Part shown: positions 15,698 through 22,737 of the stretch, in pieces
How the letters are laid out: every line of letters starts with the position of its first letter
Numbering within the stretch: position 1 is the stretch's first letter
Source: a virus
Direction: 5' to 3' (one strand)
IMG/VR virus record: IMGVR_UViG_3300030012_004380
Location: 1-39,410 of that record
DNA: 39,410 nt
Notes under the pieces: generated by a model
The model's database searches: none
Told to the model about the DNA's origin: nothing
Seen by the model: the letters and a program-made list of their open reading frames with translations, nothing else
Translations under genes and position numbers: made by a program

Positions 15698-15910
15698 TTA
15701 ACGCAAGTTAGTGTTACGTTCAGCAGCAGATAAAGATGAATCAGGATCATCATCCTGCCACTCTGCAAAGCTCAATGATTCATAGCAATCACCATGCGGA
15801 TTGTTGACATAAATGTCAGTTTCTGCACGGGATCGAGCGTCAATCTCAACAGTCTGACCATCAGGAAGAGTGACAGTCAGAATCTGATCGTAATTCAGTT
15901 GGATGTTCAT
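15698..15910 (-). CDS. Hypothetical small acidic protein
   Basis: A 70-residue acidic protein with a short beta segment (LTVTLPDGQTVEID) and an acidic C-terminus. The start ATG 15910 lies in TTTGATCATG, in which the upstream gene's TGA stop is two bases before the ATG. Function is unknown. Confidence 0.6.
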   Translation of the reverse strand: MNIQLNYDQILTVTLPDGQTVEIDARSRAETDIYVNNPHGDCYESLSFAEWQDDDPDSSLSAAERNTNLR

Positions 15911-15912
15911 GA

Positions 15913-16116
15913 TCAAATACCAGTGTTGATGGTAAATTCTTGTACAGTTACCTCATATCCGTTCACATAACCTTGATCTTCGGGATCAACTTCAGATAAC
16001 AACTCATTCTGTTTGTCCTCAGCATTATTTATACAGGAGTAAACACCCAGAATTGTTGAGTCAGGCGGACCATAACTCTCTGGATACCAGTGTTCTGTCA
16101 AGACGTAGACTTTCAT
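15913..16116 (-). CDS. Hypothetical small acidic protein
   Basis: A 67-residue protein, MKVYVLTEHWYPESYGPPDS..., whose pattern of a strand, GVYSCINNAEDKQNELL helix and YEVTVQEFTI strand suggests a small alpha/beta fold. The start is in TTTAATCATG, two bases after the upstream TAA. No family is recognised. Confidence 0.6.
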   Translation of the reverse strand: MKVYVLTEHWYPESYGPPDSTILGVYSCINNAEDKQNELLSEVDPEDQGYVNGYEVTVQEFTINTGI

Positions 16117-16118
16117 GA

Positions 16119-16313
16119 TTAAATACCAAGTGATTTACGGACAGCAGACATAAACAATCTCACGGAAATTTTTATGGCTTCTTGTTCTGTCCACTCTGTA
16201 GGATCATCAACAAGATCAATCCATTTGTAGTTGTTCTTATCTAAGAACAGTTCAATCTCAGGTTGAAGAAGTTCATAAACCTGAACAGATTGTGTGGAAG
16301 TTAATTCAGTCAT
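16119..16313 (-). CDS. Hypothetical small helical protein
   Basis: A 64-residue acidic helical protein, MTELTSTQSVQVYELLQPEI.... ATG 16313 is preceded by TGATC, matching neighbouring starts. A TTG at 16319 in the same frame is less likely. Function is unknown. Confidence 0.55.
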   Translation of the reverse strand: MTELTSTQSVQVYELLQPEIELFLDKNNYKWIDLVDDPTEWTEQEAIKISVRLFMSAVRKSLGI

Positions 16314-16315
16314 GA

Positions 16316-16582
16316 TCAATAATCGTGAGGGAAGTAAGTTTGTAAGTAAGTAATATCTTCGTGAGTCAAATTCTTAGATGCTGAATGATATACAGTTGTC
16401 TCCAAAGAACAGTGTGACAACGTGTCACTATAAACCGCAGGCCATTGTTTACTATTTGACTGCACATGAATTTTGACAGTGTTGTCATTAACTCTGGCAT
16501 AGTGAACATTTACACAACGCCCAGAAGGTAGTTCTATAAAATGTTTAGAACCACGTGGAAGATCAAAGACAGAAAGTTTCAT
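16316..16582 (-). CDS. Hypothetical protein
   Basis: An 88-residue protein with beta-rich N-terminus (MKLSVFDLPRGSKHFIELPS) and several His residues. ATG 16582 overlaps the upstream stop as ATGA, which decides it over the longer start at 16621. No family is recognised. Confidence 0.6.
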   Translation of the reverse strand: MKLSVFDLPRGSKHFIELPSGRCVNVHYARVNDNTVKIHVQSNSKQWPAVYSDTLSHCSLETTVYHSASKNLTHEDITYLQTYFPHDY

Positions 16583-16851
16583 GATGCAGAAGAGGAAACT
16601 AGAAAGTAATAAGTAAGGCACTCAGAAGCAAGCACACCATAATTATGTGCGTCATGATATTTAATAAACCCTGATTCTTCTGAGGTATGTGTAGGATCTC
16701 CCCAGCCAAGATCTTCGATGATCTTATCAATTAGGGCTATTTCTTCTACACCTCCGTCATCATTTAGTGAGAACGAAGACGCATCGCCGTTGATCAGATA
16801 ACTCGCCCAATGAGAAGGCAAGTCAACACTTTCTGTGGTGAATTTAGACAT
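16579..16851 (-). CDS. Hypothetical acidic protein
   Basis: A 90-residue acidic protein with many Ser and Asp residues (MSKFTTESVDLPSHWASYLI then SSFSLNDDGG). Its start at 16851 again sits in TGATCATG. It ends with VSSSAS and is coupled to the next gene by ATGA. Function is unknown. Confidence 0.6.
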   Translation of the reverse strand: MSKFTTESVDLPSHWASYLINGDASSFSLNDDGGVEEIALIDKIIEDLGWGDPTHTSEESGFIKYHDAHNYGVLASECLTYYFLVSSSAS

Positions 16852-16853
16852 GA

Positions 16854-17270
16854 TCACTTGAAGGTGAAAGAACCGAGGAAGGGAATGTGTGTGACTCGGT
16901 TATCTTTACCCAGACAAACTGTGACAAACCATTCGCCACGTTTCTGATATACAGACTCACCATCCATGCAATGCTCGCGGAGGATTGCATTTAGTCGGGA
17001 CTTTGTAGTCCTTGATTGATACCCACCGTCTGTGATCGTGACGAAGTTGTCACCAATGGTGGCGATATGGTTGCCGTGAAGATAAACACGAGAGTGACCA
17101 GATTCACGGTCGAAAGTAACCTCAGTGTTCGCAAGTTTCCAGTTCTTGGAATCACTGATGGCGTTATTCATTTGGATTTCGATGTTACGCATGTTTGAAA
17201 TGAACGTAGAACAAAGTGGTGAAGGATTAGAATCCTTCAATGAACCGAAAAGGCTCATGGGAGGATTCAT
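16854..17270 (-). CDS. Hypothetical protein, first gene of the small-gene series
   Basis: A 138-residue protein. The conserved-looking body begins around residue 27 (MRNIEIQMNNAISDSKNWKL) and has strands (VTFDRESGHSRVYLHG, HIATIGDNFVTITDG) and a basic SRTTKSRLNAILREH helix. The start is uncertain: ATG 17270 is given, but ATG 17192 is possible. A 19-codon frame beginning at a TGATCATG-type ATG at 17289 overlaps the 5' end and could be a leader peptide. Function is unknown. Confidence 0.65.
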   Translation of the reverse strand: MNPPMSLFGSLKDSNPSPLCSTFISNMRNIEIQMNNAISDSKNWKLANTEVTFDRESGHSRVYLHGNHIATIGDNFVTITDGGYQSRTTKSRLNAILREHCMDGESVYQKRGEWFVTVCLGKDNRVTHIPFLGSFTFK

Positions 17271-17755
17271 AAACTCCAGAAAAGGTCATGATCACGGATG
17301 ATCACAACATAAACTGAGGTAGAGCTGCTGTATCCACGGGTACTACAAGACTGCAAACCCTCGGACATAAGTCAACCCTACCCAGTAAAAACAAAAAAGA
17401 GCGCACACAGCGCACAAAATGATGTCAAAAGTATTAAATTGTATGGTCTGAAGCAAAATGATGATAGGAGCAATCCCCTGGGGACCTGATGTTCAGAAAC
17501 ACCACGTCTGCATGGGGAAGGTAACTAAATTTAGAAGACGCTTCAAACGCAAGGCCAGCCACACTGCTTACCTTTACCCGATCGTGATTCCGATTAGAGA
17601 CACTGAGTCTGCCTACTTGATTCGGCTGGATTGTCCGACAAGGTTACTTCTTAGTTATTGACCGGTCTCGTCAGAACTTAACTAGGGGAACCACTGGCCC
17701 GCATAACGCTGACGGCGGATGGCTCAGCCTGATAAGAGGCAACCGATGCTAATTG
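17271..17755. other. Divergent switch region, probably noncoding, with RNA-like structure
   Basis: The 485 bp between the leftward small genes and the next possible gene have no convincing gene. A plus-strand frame at 17458-17661 is open but not protein-like. Seen by eye: two TGATCA sites close together (17289-17305); a long-range pairing of actgaggtag (17313-17322) with ctacccagt (17378-17386) with one bulge; and a GCGC-acaca-GCGC hairpin next to an A-rich run (about 17390-17415). Further along are GC-rich short palindromes around 17700-17745. This could hold the leader of the leftward operon, an origin of replication, or both. Confidence 0.45.
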
Positions 17756-18142
17756 TCAAGGTTCTGCCTTAGTTACATATCCCGAAGGACTTAACAAGGC
17801 TTGGTTTGGTTTGAAGCCAGAGCCGAGTGGGCTTTGACTTGTGAACCAAGTTACAGGATTCTGCCAAGTTTGGCAAGATCTTGTGACGGTTTGGCGATTG
17901 GCACAGTGCGTGTGATCGTTCAGCTCCCAGTTAAGTGGGTTTGCTTGATCGGCGCTTTGCCTCTCGACACCATCAAGTAGATCATGAATCCGGAGCCAAT
18001 GGGGAGAATGGTGTGCGGAGATGTAATTGGCACACTGTGTGAGCTCTGTGTCTGTAGAGATATGAAACGCGCGTGATTGTATCACACCACCCACCCGTGG
18101 TTTACAAATTGTAATAATGATAGGAAGGGACTCCCTCACCAA
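17756..18142 (-). CDS. Possible hypothetical protein
   Basis: An open frame of 128 residues starting MVRESLPIIITICKPRVGGV. Composition is protein-like in the middle (ISAHHSPHWLRIHDLLDGVE) but the C-terminal part is rich in Ser, Gln and Thr. It is isolated, with no coupling to a neighbour and no visible ribosome binding site. It may be a real leftward gene or an open stretch inside the switch region. Confidence 0.4.
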   Translation of the reverse strand: MVRESLPIIITICKPRVGGVIQSRAFHISTDTELTQCANYISAHHSPHWLRIHDLLDGVERQSADQANPLNWELNDHTHCANRQTVTRSCQTWQNPVTWFTSQSPLGSGFKPNQALLSPSGYVTKAEP

Positions 18143-18300
18143 GTCACACTACCCCTTACCACATTTATCCATAAGGTATACTTATCCCCCCTCCCCGGCA
18201 CCCCGCAATGTTGCCTTTTTTTACTTATTTGACATATGCGACGGCGTGGGCGAGAAGGGTCTGGGTATCTTCTAGGTATTTTGGGGGTAAAAGTTCTGGG

Positions 18301-18315
18301 GTAGCAGCATAATAA
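18301..18315 (-). repeat. Copy C of a 15-bp intergenic motif
   Basis: The reverse complement reads ttattatgctgctac. It matches the copy at 21938-21952 in 14 of 15 positions. It lies 50 bp upstream of the small plus-strand gene at 18366, in the opposite orientation to the other two copies. The rest of the gap 18143-18365 shows no gene. It contains an isolated TTGACA (18228-18233) without a matching -10 box and a TATACT at 18177. Confidence 0.5.
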
Positions 18316-18365
18316 CAGCGGCCTGAAAAAAAATTCGGCGCGTCAAATACAGGTAAAATGTATTT

Positions 18366-18545
18366 ATGGACGACAGATCACGCGTTGAGTTCTCAGCTGA
18401 CGTGGCATCACTGCGTTTACTGCGGAAGTCTGTCGCGTATTTCTTAGAAAGGTGGCCTGGCGGTGATCCGCAGGAGCAAGTTTCGCTTGTTGCGATGCGA
18501 ACTGAGTTAGATAAAGCTCTTTTAGAGTTGCTTCTAGACGAATAA
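18366..18545 (+). CDS. Small helical protein (59 aa)
   Basis: A 59-residue amphipathic helical protein, MDDRSRVEFSADVASLRLLR..., ending ELDKALLELLLDE. The composition is clearly protein-like (leucine and arginine heptads). It is the first gene of the rightward block. There is no good Shine-Dalgarno sequence. An AGG lies 12 bases upstream. No family is recognised, and a small regulator or virion chaperone is conceivable. Confidence 0.6.
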   Translation: MDDRSRVEFSADVASLRLLRKSVAYFLERWPGGDPQEQVSLVAMRTELDKALLELLLDE

Positions 18546-18619
18546 AAGTTCTTATTTGTGGGTACGTATGATGACCTTTGTCTCGGTTAAAATAAATTTA
18601 TTAGTTTGGTTTTAGAGCT

Positions 18620-19201
18620 GTGAGCCTTCAAGATACTAAAGAACGTATTTTTATAAACGGACAAATTTACAGCCGCCCTCGTTTTGGGGGTCCGGTCGGC
18701 GCACCAGATAATCGTCGTTTTACTCCTGACCCAAACCCTTACAATATTGAACCAGAACCTAGAGGTTATGGACAAGGTTCTGTTGTAGTACCTGATTTAC
18801 GTGATCTTTTATTTCGCCCCACAGATACATTTGATATAAGTAACCCTGTTTACCGTCCTGAAGATAAGGTTGAACTTCAGCCTTTAGAGGTTGCTCCAAA
18901 CCCCGAGACTGGTAAGCGCGATTTCTTGTATCAGTACCTTGAGCAGAACCAAGAAGTGATGGGTCCAAAGACTCAGATGTTTAATCGTTTTGCAAATCCT
19001 GATGATGGCACTTTGAATAACGAAGAAACAGAACAATTCATGGCTGGTGCGCCTCGACGTATTCGCGGTAAATTTGCTCCTCCTGGCGCAATTATTAAAG
19101 ATCCTCATGTAGATTCGTCTTATTATGTAGAGCCTCGTTTCTTCCCTACGACACCACCTCCAGGTCGTGGTGCGGGACCGCAGTTACCAGGATTTGTTTA
19201 G
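18620..19201 (+). CDS. Proline-rich hypothetical, probable virion-associated protein
   Basis: A 193-residue protein from GTG 18620, rich in Pro, Arg, Gly and Asp and largely without hydrophobic core (PRFGGPVGAPDNRRFTPDPN; PTTPPPGRGAGPQLPGFV at the end). One short helical stretch, FLYQYLEQNQEVMGPKTQMF, is followed by NPDDGTLNNEE, which faintly resembles an EF-hand loop but lacks its first Asp ligands. It looks like an extended structural linker protein. Function is unknown. Confidence 0.75.
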   Translation: MSLQDTKERIFINGQIYSRPRFGGPVGAPDNRRFTPDPNPYNIEPEPRGYGQGSVVVPDLRDLLFRPTDTFDISNPVYRPEDKVELQPLEVAPNPETGKRDFLYQYLEQNQEVMGPKTQMFNRFANPDDGTLNNEETEQFMAGAPRRIRGKFAPPGAIIKDPHVDSSYYVEPRFFPTTPPPGRGAGPQLPGFV

Positions 19202-19242
19202 TGTAATTAAGCTAAAGTAGAAGATATCTGCTTCGTAGAAAT

Positions 19243-19968
19243 ATGGCACGTCAAGCTGGTGAGAAGTTTGATGCCCGCGAGTTTGAAAAGTATATGCGGA
19301 ATTTTGACCGCACAGCTTTTGGCATGGGGTCTGATCGGGATCCTCCTACAGATCGTTTTAGTGGTAAAGATATTCGCATAATGTTTGATGAAGGAAGAAA
19401 AATGGGTGGCTCGAAAGCTGAGATTGCTCAAGATGTTTTGGATTATGCAGCCGACTATAAAGACGTGACAAAGATGGGCGGAACGGCGGAATCTGTTCTT
19501 GACAGATTGCGTGGTTATTTGCCAGAGGAATCTGTAGTTGTTGATCCGGTTGTTGATCCGGTTGTTGACAACGAAGTTATTCCGGTTCCTTTCCCGGTTC
19601 GACAAGAGCAAGCAACTTATGCTCCTTTCCGAGGATCTTATTTTGATTTCGTTGGCGGTGATCCCAGTAATCCTGCCGATTACTACATGGGTGATCCGGA
19701 CAGGGGAGGCACCATGCAGTACTTCGGGGATGAAAAATTCTTGATTACCGATGGTAGTCCTGCTGCTGTTGTTCCTGAAGGGAAACCGAGTTTTATTCGT
19801 GCTATACAAAATCCTTCGTATATCTCGACGTTCGGTCTGCAACCAGATGAGGACGAAGACAAAGGGTATGAGACTGAAGAAGATCGTGTGTCTAGAGAGA
19901 TGAGTGATGGTCTTGATACTGTAGCAAGAGCGTTTAGATACTTAGATACGTCCATACCATCTATTTAA
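19243..19968 (+). CDS. Hypothetical protein sharing the DRFSxKDIR domain
   Basis: A 241-residue protein. Residues about 9-88 form a helical domain (FDRTAFGMGS, TDRFSGKDIRIM, AQDVLDYAADYKDVTKMGG) clearly homologous to residues 315-395 of the protein at 833-2188. It is followed by a Val/Pro repeat (VVDPVVDPVVDNEVIPVPFP), a Gly/Pro/Asp-rich region, and a C-terminal amphipathic helix SREMSDGLDTVARAFRYLDT. Position beside virion genes suggests a structural or appendage role. No known family is recognised. Confidence 0.8.
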   Translation: MARQAGEKFDAREFEKYMRNFDRTAFGMGSDRDPPTDRFSGKDIRIMFDEGRKMGGSKAEIAQDVLDYAADYKDVTKMGGTAESVLDRLRGYLPEESVVVDPVVDPVVDNEVIPVPFPVRQEQATYAPFRGSYFDFVGGDPSNPADYYMGDPDRGGTMQYFGDEKFLITDGSPAAVVPEGKPSFIRAIQNPSYISTFGLQPDEDEDKGYETEEDRVSREMSDGLDTVARAFRYLDTSIPSI

Positions 19969-20317
19969 ATAGGCGCAAAAATATAAGTAGGTACTGGTGG
20001 TTAAGTGTGTCCGGAGGTTACAGGCCGGATGAATAGTTTATTCACCGTGGCAACAATAACTATATTGTCTTTATTGCAGGTAGATAAATCGAAGTAAAAA
20101 ACGGGGGAAGCGCAGGCGGCAAGAGATAAAGGGGTGTGCAAGGGGTTTTAAAAAAAAAACGACGTGCCTGGCTGGCTAGTGCAAATTATTCTGTGGGCAC
20201 AGCCTTGCGTCATAAATATTCAGCGGTATGATCTGTTTGAAACTGAATCCCCCACGCTGTGAAAGCAGTGTCAGTTTCCGTGAATAGGCCGCTTTGTCAG
20301 TCAGCGGCCTTGAAGCG
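19969..20317. other. Hairpin-rich convergent intergenic region
   Basis: These 349 bp lie between a rightward gene end and a leftward gene end. Visible structures include ctgtg-gg-cacag (20191-20202) and a composite hairpin with outer arms gaaactg (20239-20245)/cagtttc (20272-20278) and inner arms acgctg/cagtgt. A GC-rich 8-bp hairpin aggccgct (20286-20293)/agcggcct (20303-20310) follows. A run of ten A follows GGGGTTTT near 20143-20159. None has a proper U tract. A 22-codon frame at 20029-20097 (MNSLFTVATITILSLLQVDK) is hydrophobic but weakly supported. It may be a structured RNA or a complex terminator. Confidence 0.5.
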
Positions 20318-21034
20318 TTATCCGTGTGATTTTTTGTAGTCAGCTACTTTTCCTACAAGCTGCCATCCAGTGAAGATGGCTAAATCAAAAGAAGCAAAAG
20401 CGTTTAAAGTCATATCAACTGCTCTTTTAACGTCAGGGTGTGCGTAATCGTCAAAAAAGACCACCCCGCCAGGCTTAACCATTGGCACATACAAAGTAAT
20501 GTCACGAGCAACTGAAGTCGAATCATGTGCTCCATCGATATAAAGGATATCGATCCATGGTTCTGACCCATAACGGTGGTAAAGATGAGGATAAATTAAG
20601 TGTGAATAACCTTTAATAATTTCAACTTTGCCTGCATTATCAGATTTGGCGATATTATCTCGTGCAGTCACCTCAAGTTGAGATAATCCGGGGTATTTTT
20701 CAGGCTCTCGTAGATGTTCTTCGCTTCCTGTAAACGGGTCAATAGAAATAAGACGTGAATTAGGGTTATTCAGATAAAAATCTGACCAAAAACAGCTAGA
20801 AGCACCTTCGTACACTCCGATTTCAACGATTTGTAGTTTTTTTGTAGCGTCTAATTCAATTTTTTTGTCAGTATTGTTGTTCTGTATTAGATGTTCGCTG
20901 TTGAGAAGAGCGTCATACCATCCTTCTGTAAATGTATAGCGGTCACTCAATTGTTTTTTGCATTTGGTTTCGATTTTAACGTTAGTATTATCTTTAAGTT
21001 GACCCATAAGGTCTTGGAAAGAGGATGCAGTCAC
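20318..21034 (-). CDS. Class I SAM-dependent methyltransferase (Methyltransf_24-like)
   Basis: A 238-residue protein with a Rossmann methyltransferase fold: motif I VEIGVYEGASS, acidic loop ISIDPFTG, DILYIDGAHDSTSVARDI (motif IV region) and PGGVVFFDDYAHPDVKRAV. This arrangement is typical of Methyltransf_24/CmcI-like enzymes, which often methylate sugars in surface polysaccharide clusters. GTG 21034 is the only usable start because an in-frame stop lies just upstream. The gene is a minus-strand island in the rightward block, consistent with separate acquisition. A second enzyme of this class lies at 22738-23418. Confidence 0.85.
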   Translation of the reverse strand: MTASSFQDLMGQLKDNTNVKIETKCKKQLSDRYTFTEGWYDALLNSEHLIQNNNTDKKIELDATKKLQIVEIGVYEGASSCFWSDFYLNNPNSRLISIDPFTGSEEHLREPEKYPGLSQLEVTARDNIAKSDNAGKVEIIKGYSHLIYPHLYHRYGSEPWIDILYIDGAHDSTSVARDITLYVPMVKPGGVVFFDDYAHPDVKRAVDMTLNAFASFDLAIFTGWQLVGKVADYKKSHG

Positions 21035-21076
21035 TTGTACTCATGTAAACATCAGCATGGTAACAGTCATAAACAG

Positions 21077-21104
21077 TTGAGCAACGGATTTTTTAGGGTA
21101 TATT
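21077..21104 (+). promoter_or_regulatory. Probable promoter for tRNA-Leu and following genes
   Basis: The -35 box is TTGAGC (21077-21082, four of six), the -10 box is TATATT (21099-21104, five of six), and the spacer is 16 bp. The tRNA begins 11 bp downstream, so the transcript would start almost at its 5' end. Confidence 0.5.
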
Positions 21105-21114
21105 TCTCACGTCA

Positions 21115-21200
21115 GCCTGAGTGGTGGAATTGGTAGACACAAGGGACTTAAAATCCCTCGACTTGGAAAAGTCATGCGAGTTCAAGTCTCGCCTCAGGTA
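21115..21200 (+). tRNA. tRNA-Leu (anticodon UAA)
   Basis: An 86-nt class II tRNA. The acceptor is GCCTGAG/CTCAGGT (one G-U pair) with discriminator A, and the D arm contains GGTAGACAC. The anticodon stem is AGGGA/TCCCT with loop cttaaaa, which places UAA at 21149-21151. A long variable arm (CGACTTGGAAAAGTCATG) and T arm GCGAG-TTCAAGT-CTCGC complete it. CCA is not encoded. It would read UUA leucine codons, which are frequent in the AT-rich genes of this phage. A protein gene starts only 12 nt downstream. Confidence 0.95.
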
Positions 21201-21212
21201 TTTAATTTTTTT

Positions 21213-21707
21213 ATGGCACTTAAATCTTCTTCTTCATGGGTTGAACTGACTTGTGATCGTTGTGGAGTTTACTTCAAGCGCAGAGCTTCTGAACACCGTT
21301 CGAATCAAAAAAGAGGTAGGACTAAATGTTATTGTTCTTTTAAATGTGCTGGTAAGACTCCTCCCAGGGTTTACGAATCTAAAACAGAATCACAACGTAT
21401 AAAAGCAGCTCGTGATTCTTTTAGAGAACAATGTCCTAGTTGCGGAGAAAGATTTTTAGCTGTTGTTGCTTCCAGACTTAATAAACAAGGGCATCGTCGT
21501 CGTAAAAAACACTGTCTTCACTGTAATTATCGTTTTACTACGATTGAATTACCTGAGGCAGAAGCCCACGGGGTAATGAGCATACATCCACTTGTTTGTC
21601 AAACATGTTCGCACAATAATTTAGAAAAAATGTGCTGTGATTTTGAGACTCCTGAGTACATGACTCCTGACTCAAATGATTGCAACTTGTTTAAAAAACG
21701 GTCTTGA
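21213..21707 (+). CDS. Zinc-ribbon protein with NrdR-like ribbon, no ATP-cone
   Basis: A 164-residue protein with three cysteine clusters. Finger 1 is C14-C17 with C39/C41/C45. A central ribbon CPSCGE...VVASRLNKQGHRRRKKHCLHCNYRFTTIE (C74/C77/C101/C104) closely matches the zinc ribbon of NrdR, the ribonucleotide reductase repressor. A third cluster is C129-C132, C141-C142 and C157. The NrdR ATP-cone domain is absent. DNA or RNA binding is likely, and a true NrdR role is doubtful. ATG 21213 is chosen because an upstream in-frame start (21174) would lie inside the tRNA. Confidence 0.8.
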   Translation: MALKSSSSWVELTCDRCGVYFKRRASEHRSNQKRGRTKCYCSFKCAGKTPPRVYESKTESQRIKAARDSFREQCPSCGERFLAVVASRLNKQGHRRRKKHCLHCNYRFTTIELPEAEAHGVMSIHPLVCQTCSHNNLEKMCCDFETPEYMTPDSNDCNLFKKRS

Positions 21708-21752
21708 CTTATCCTCACTCACGTTATTATTCATCAAGTTGTTTATTTTTAC

Positions 21753-21941
21753 GTGCAAGACAAAAAATGGATAAAAGGACCTAGAGGTGCTAGTTATTAC
21801 ATTAATGAACAAGGTGACAAAGTATACCGCAGATACCAAGAAAAAAAATATCCACGTGGTTACAAGCCGAAGCAAGGTGCTTTTTATAGGCATCTTCAAA
21901 ATCAACGTGGTAAGAATGGCGATAATCTAAATTTGTGTTAG
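21753..21941 (+). CDS. Small basic hypothetical protein
   Basis: A 62-residue Lys/Arg/Tyr-rich protein from GTG 21753, MQDKKWIKGPRGASYYINEQ.... The sequence KGPRGASYYINEQGDKVYRRY looks like a small beta unit with a nucleic-acid-binding composition. No family is recognised and the GTG start is the only one available. Confidence 0.55.
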   Translation: MQDKKWIKGPRGASYYINEQGDKVYRRYQEKKYPRGYKPKQGAFYRHLQNQRGKNGDNLNLC

Positions 21942-21952
21942 TATGCTGCTAC
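21938..21952 (+). repeat. Copy A of a 15-bp intergenic motif
   Basis: The sequence ttagtatgctgctac lies 13 bp before the glycosyltransferase gene at 21965. A near copy (12 of 15) lies at 32601-32615 before the GT17 gene, and another (14 of 15, inverted) at 18301-18315. The shared location just upstream of genes suggests a promoter or operator. Confidence 0.5.
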
Positions 21953-21964
21953 TGCTAAGGCTAA

Positions 21965-22735
21965 ATGAAAAGCATCCCTGTTCTGGGCACTGCGATTGTT
22001 AATACTCCTTACTGGCTACATCGGCTTTACATGAGTATCGATTACCCAGTAGAAAATTTTGTTGTCTTTAATAACAACGGTCGCGGTCAGATTACTCACG
22101 AAGTTGATCTGCTAAAAGAGATACCAAACAACAACGTAAAAAACGTTCAAATTTGTCACTTACCTGCGAATATCGGATGCAGTGGCGCTTGGAATTTAAT
22201 TATTAAAAGTTTTTTGAAAGCTCCTTATTGGGTTATTTCAAACCACGACGTTAAGTTTGAGCCTGGTTTTTTACAGGAAATGAACGAGAAAGCTCAAGAC
22301 CAGGAAGTAGGTATTGTTCACGGGTCAGGCGGTGGTTGGGATATCTTTCTGCTTAAAGACTGGATGGTTCAAAAATACGGTCTTTTTGACGAAAATTTAT
22401 ACCCCGGCTACTGCGAAGACATGGACTACGGGATGAGGTTTATACATGACGACGTCAAGCGAGTGCTTGATCTAGAAACAGAGTACTACCACGGTTCTAA
22501 GAAAAATGATTATTCCGACGGTTCACAAACTTGGCGCTCCGAACCAGCAATTGCTCAAGGTATTCACATAGCTCACGAACTGAATAAGCAGTATTTGCAT
22601 TTGAAGTGGAATGAGTCTTGGCAGTCTCATGTTGAAGGAGAAACTTATAAAACTCCTTTCAATCTTCAGGAAATGCCACTAAGTTTCACGACATTCGATC
22701 TAGGCTTCGTCCGCCGCAAACATCTCGGTTTTTAA
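21965..22735 (+). CDS. Glycosyltransferase, GT-A fold (GT2-like)
   Basis: A 256-residue GT-A type enzyme expected to transfer a sugar from a nucleotide-sugar donor. The family pattern is seen in FVVFNNNGRG near the N-terminus, NIGCSGAWNLIIKSF (the conserved N-x-G-x-x-x-x-x-N segment), and NHDVKFEPGF (DxD-like metal/donor site). YPGYCEDMDYGMRF follows with the acidic catalytic region. No membrane segments are visible. It is followed 2 bp later by a methyltransferase gene, so the pair may build a methylated sugar. Acceptor (virion protein or host glycan) is unknown. Confidence 0.85.
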   Translation: MKSIPVLGTAIVNTPYWLHRLYMSIDYPVENFVVFNNNGRGQITHEVDLLKEIPNNNVKNVQICHLPANIGCSGAWNLIIKSFLKAPYWVISNHDVKFEPGFLQEMNEKAQDQEVGIVHGSGGGWDIFLLKDWMVQKYGLFDENLYPGYCEDMDYGMRFIHDDVKRVLDLETEYYHGSKKNDYSDGSQTWRSEPAIAQGIHIAHELNKQYLHLKWNESWQSHVEGETYKTPFNLQEMPLSFTTFDLGFVRRKHLGF

Positions 22736-22737
22736 CC

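Noticed and set aside
17458-17661. Plus-strand open frame of 67 codons in the switch region
   Set aside because: Composition is not protein-like, there is no convincing start signal and it does not couple to any neighbour. The region looks noncoding.
18228-18233. TTGACA on the plus strand in the switch region
   Set aside because: No -10 box lies at 15-19 bp downstream, so it is not supported as a promoter.
19021-19060. EF-hand-like loop NPDDGTLNNEE
   Set aside because: The first and third calcium-ligand positions are Ala and Pro, so it is not a functional EF-hand by sequence.
19207-19842. Long minus-strand frame of 211 codons
   Set aside because: Antisense to the 19243-19968 gene, which shares a domain with another protein in the window. 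The minus frame has an unnatural Arg/Ser/Ile composition.
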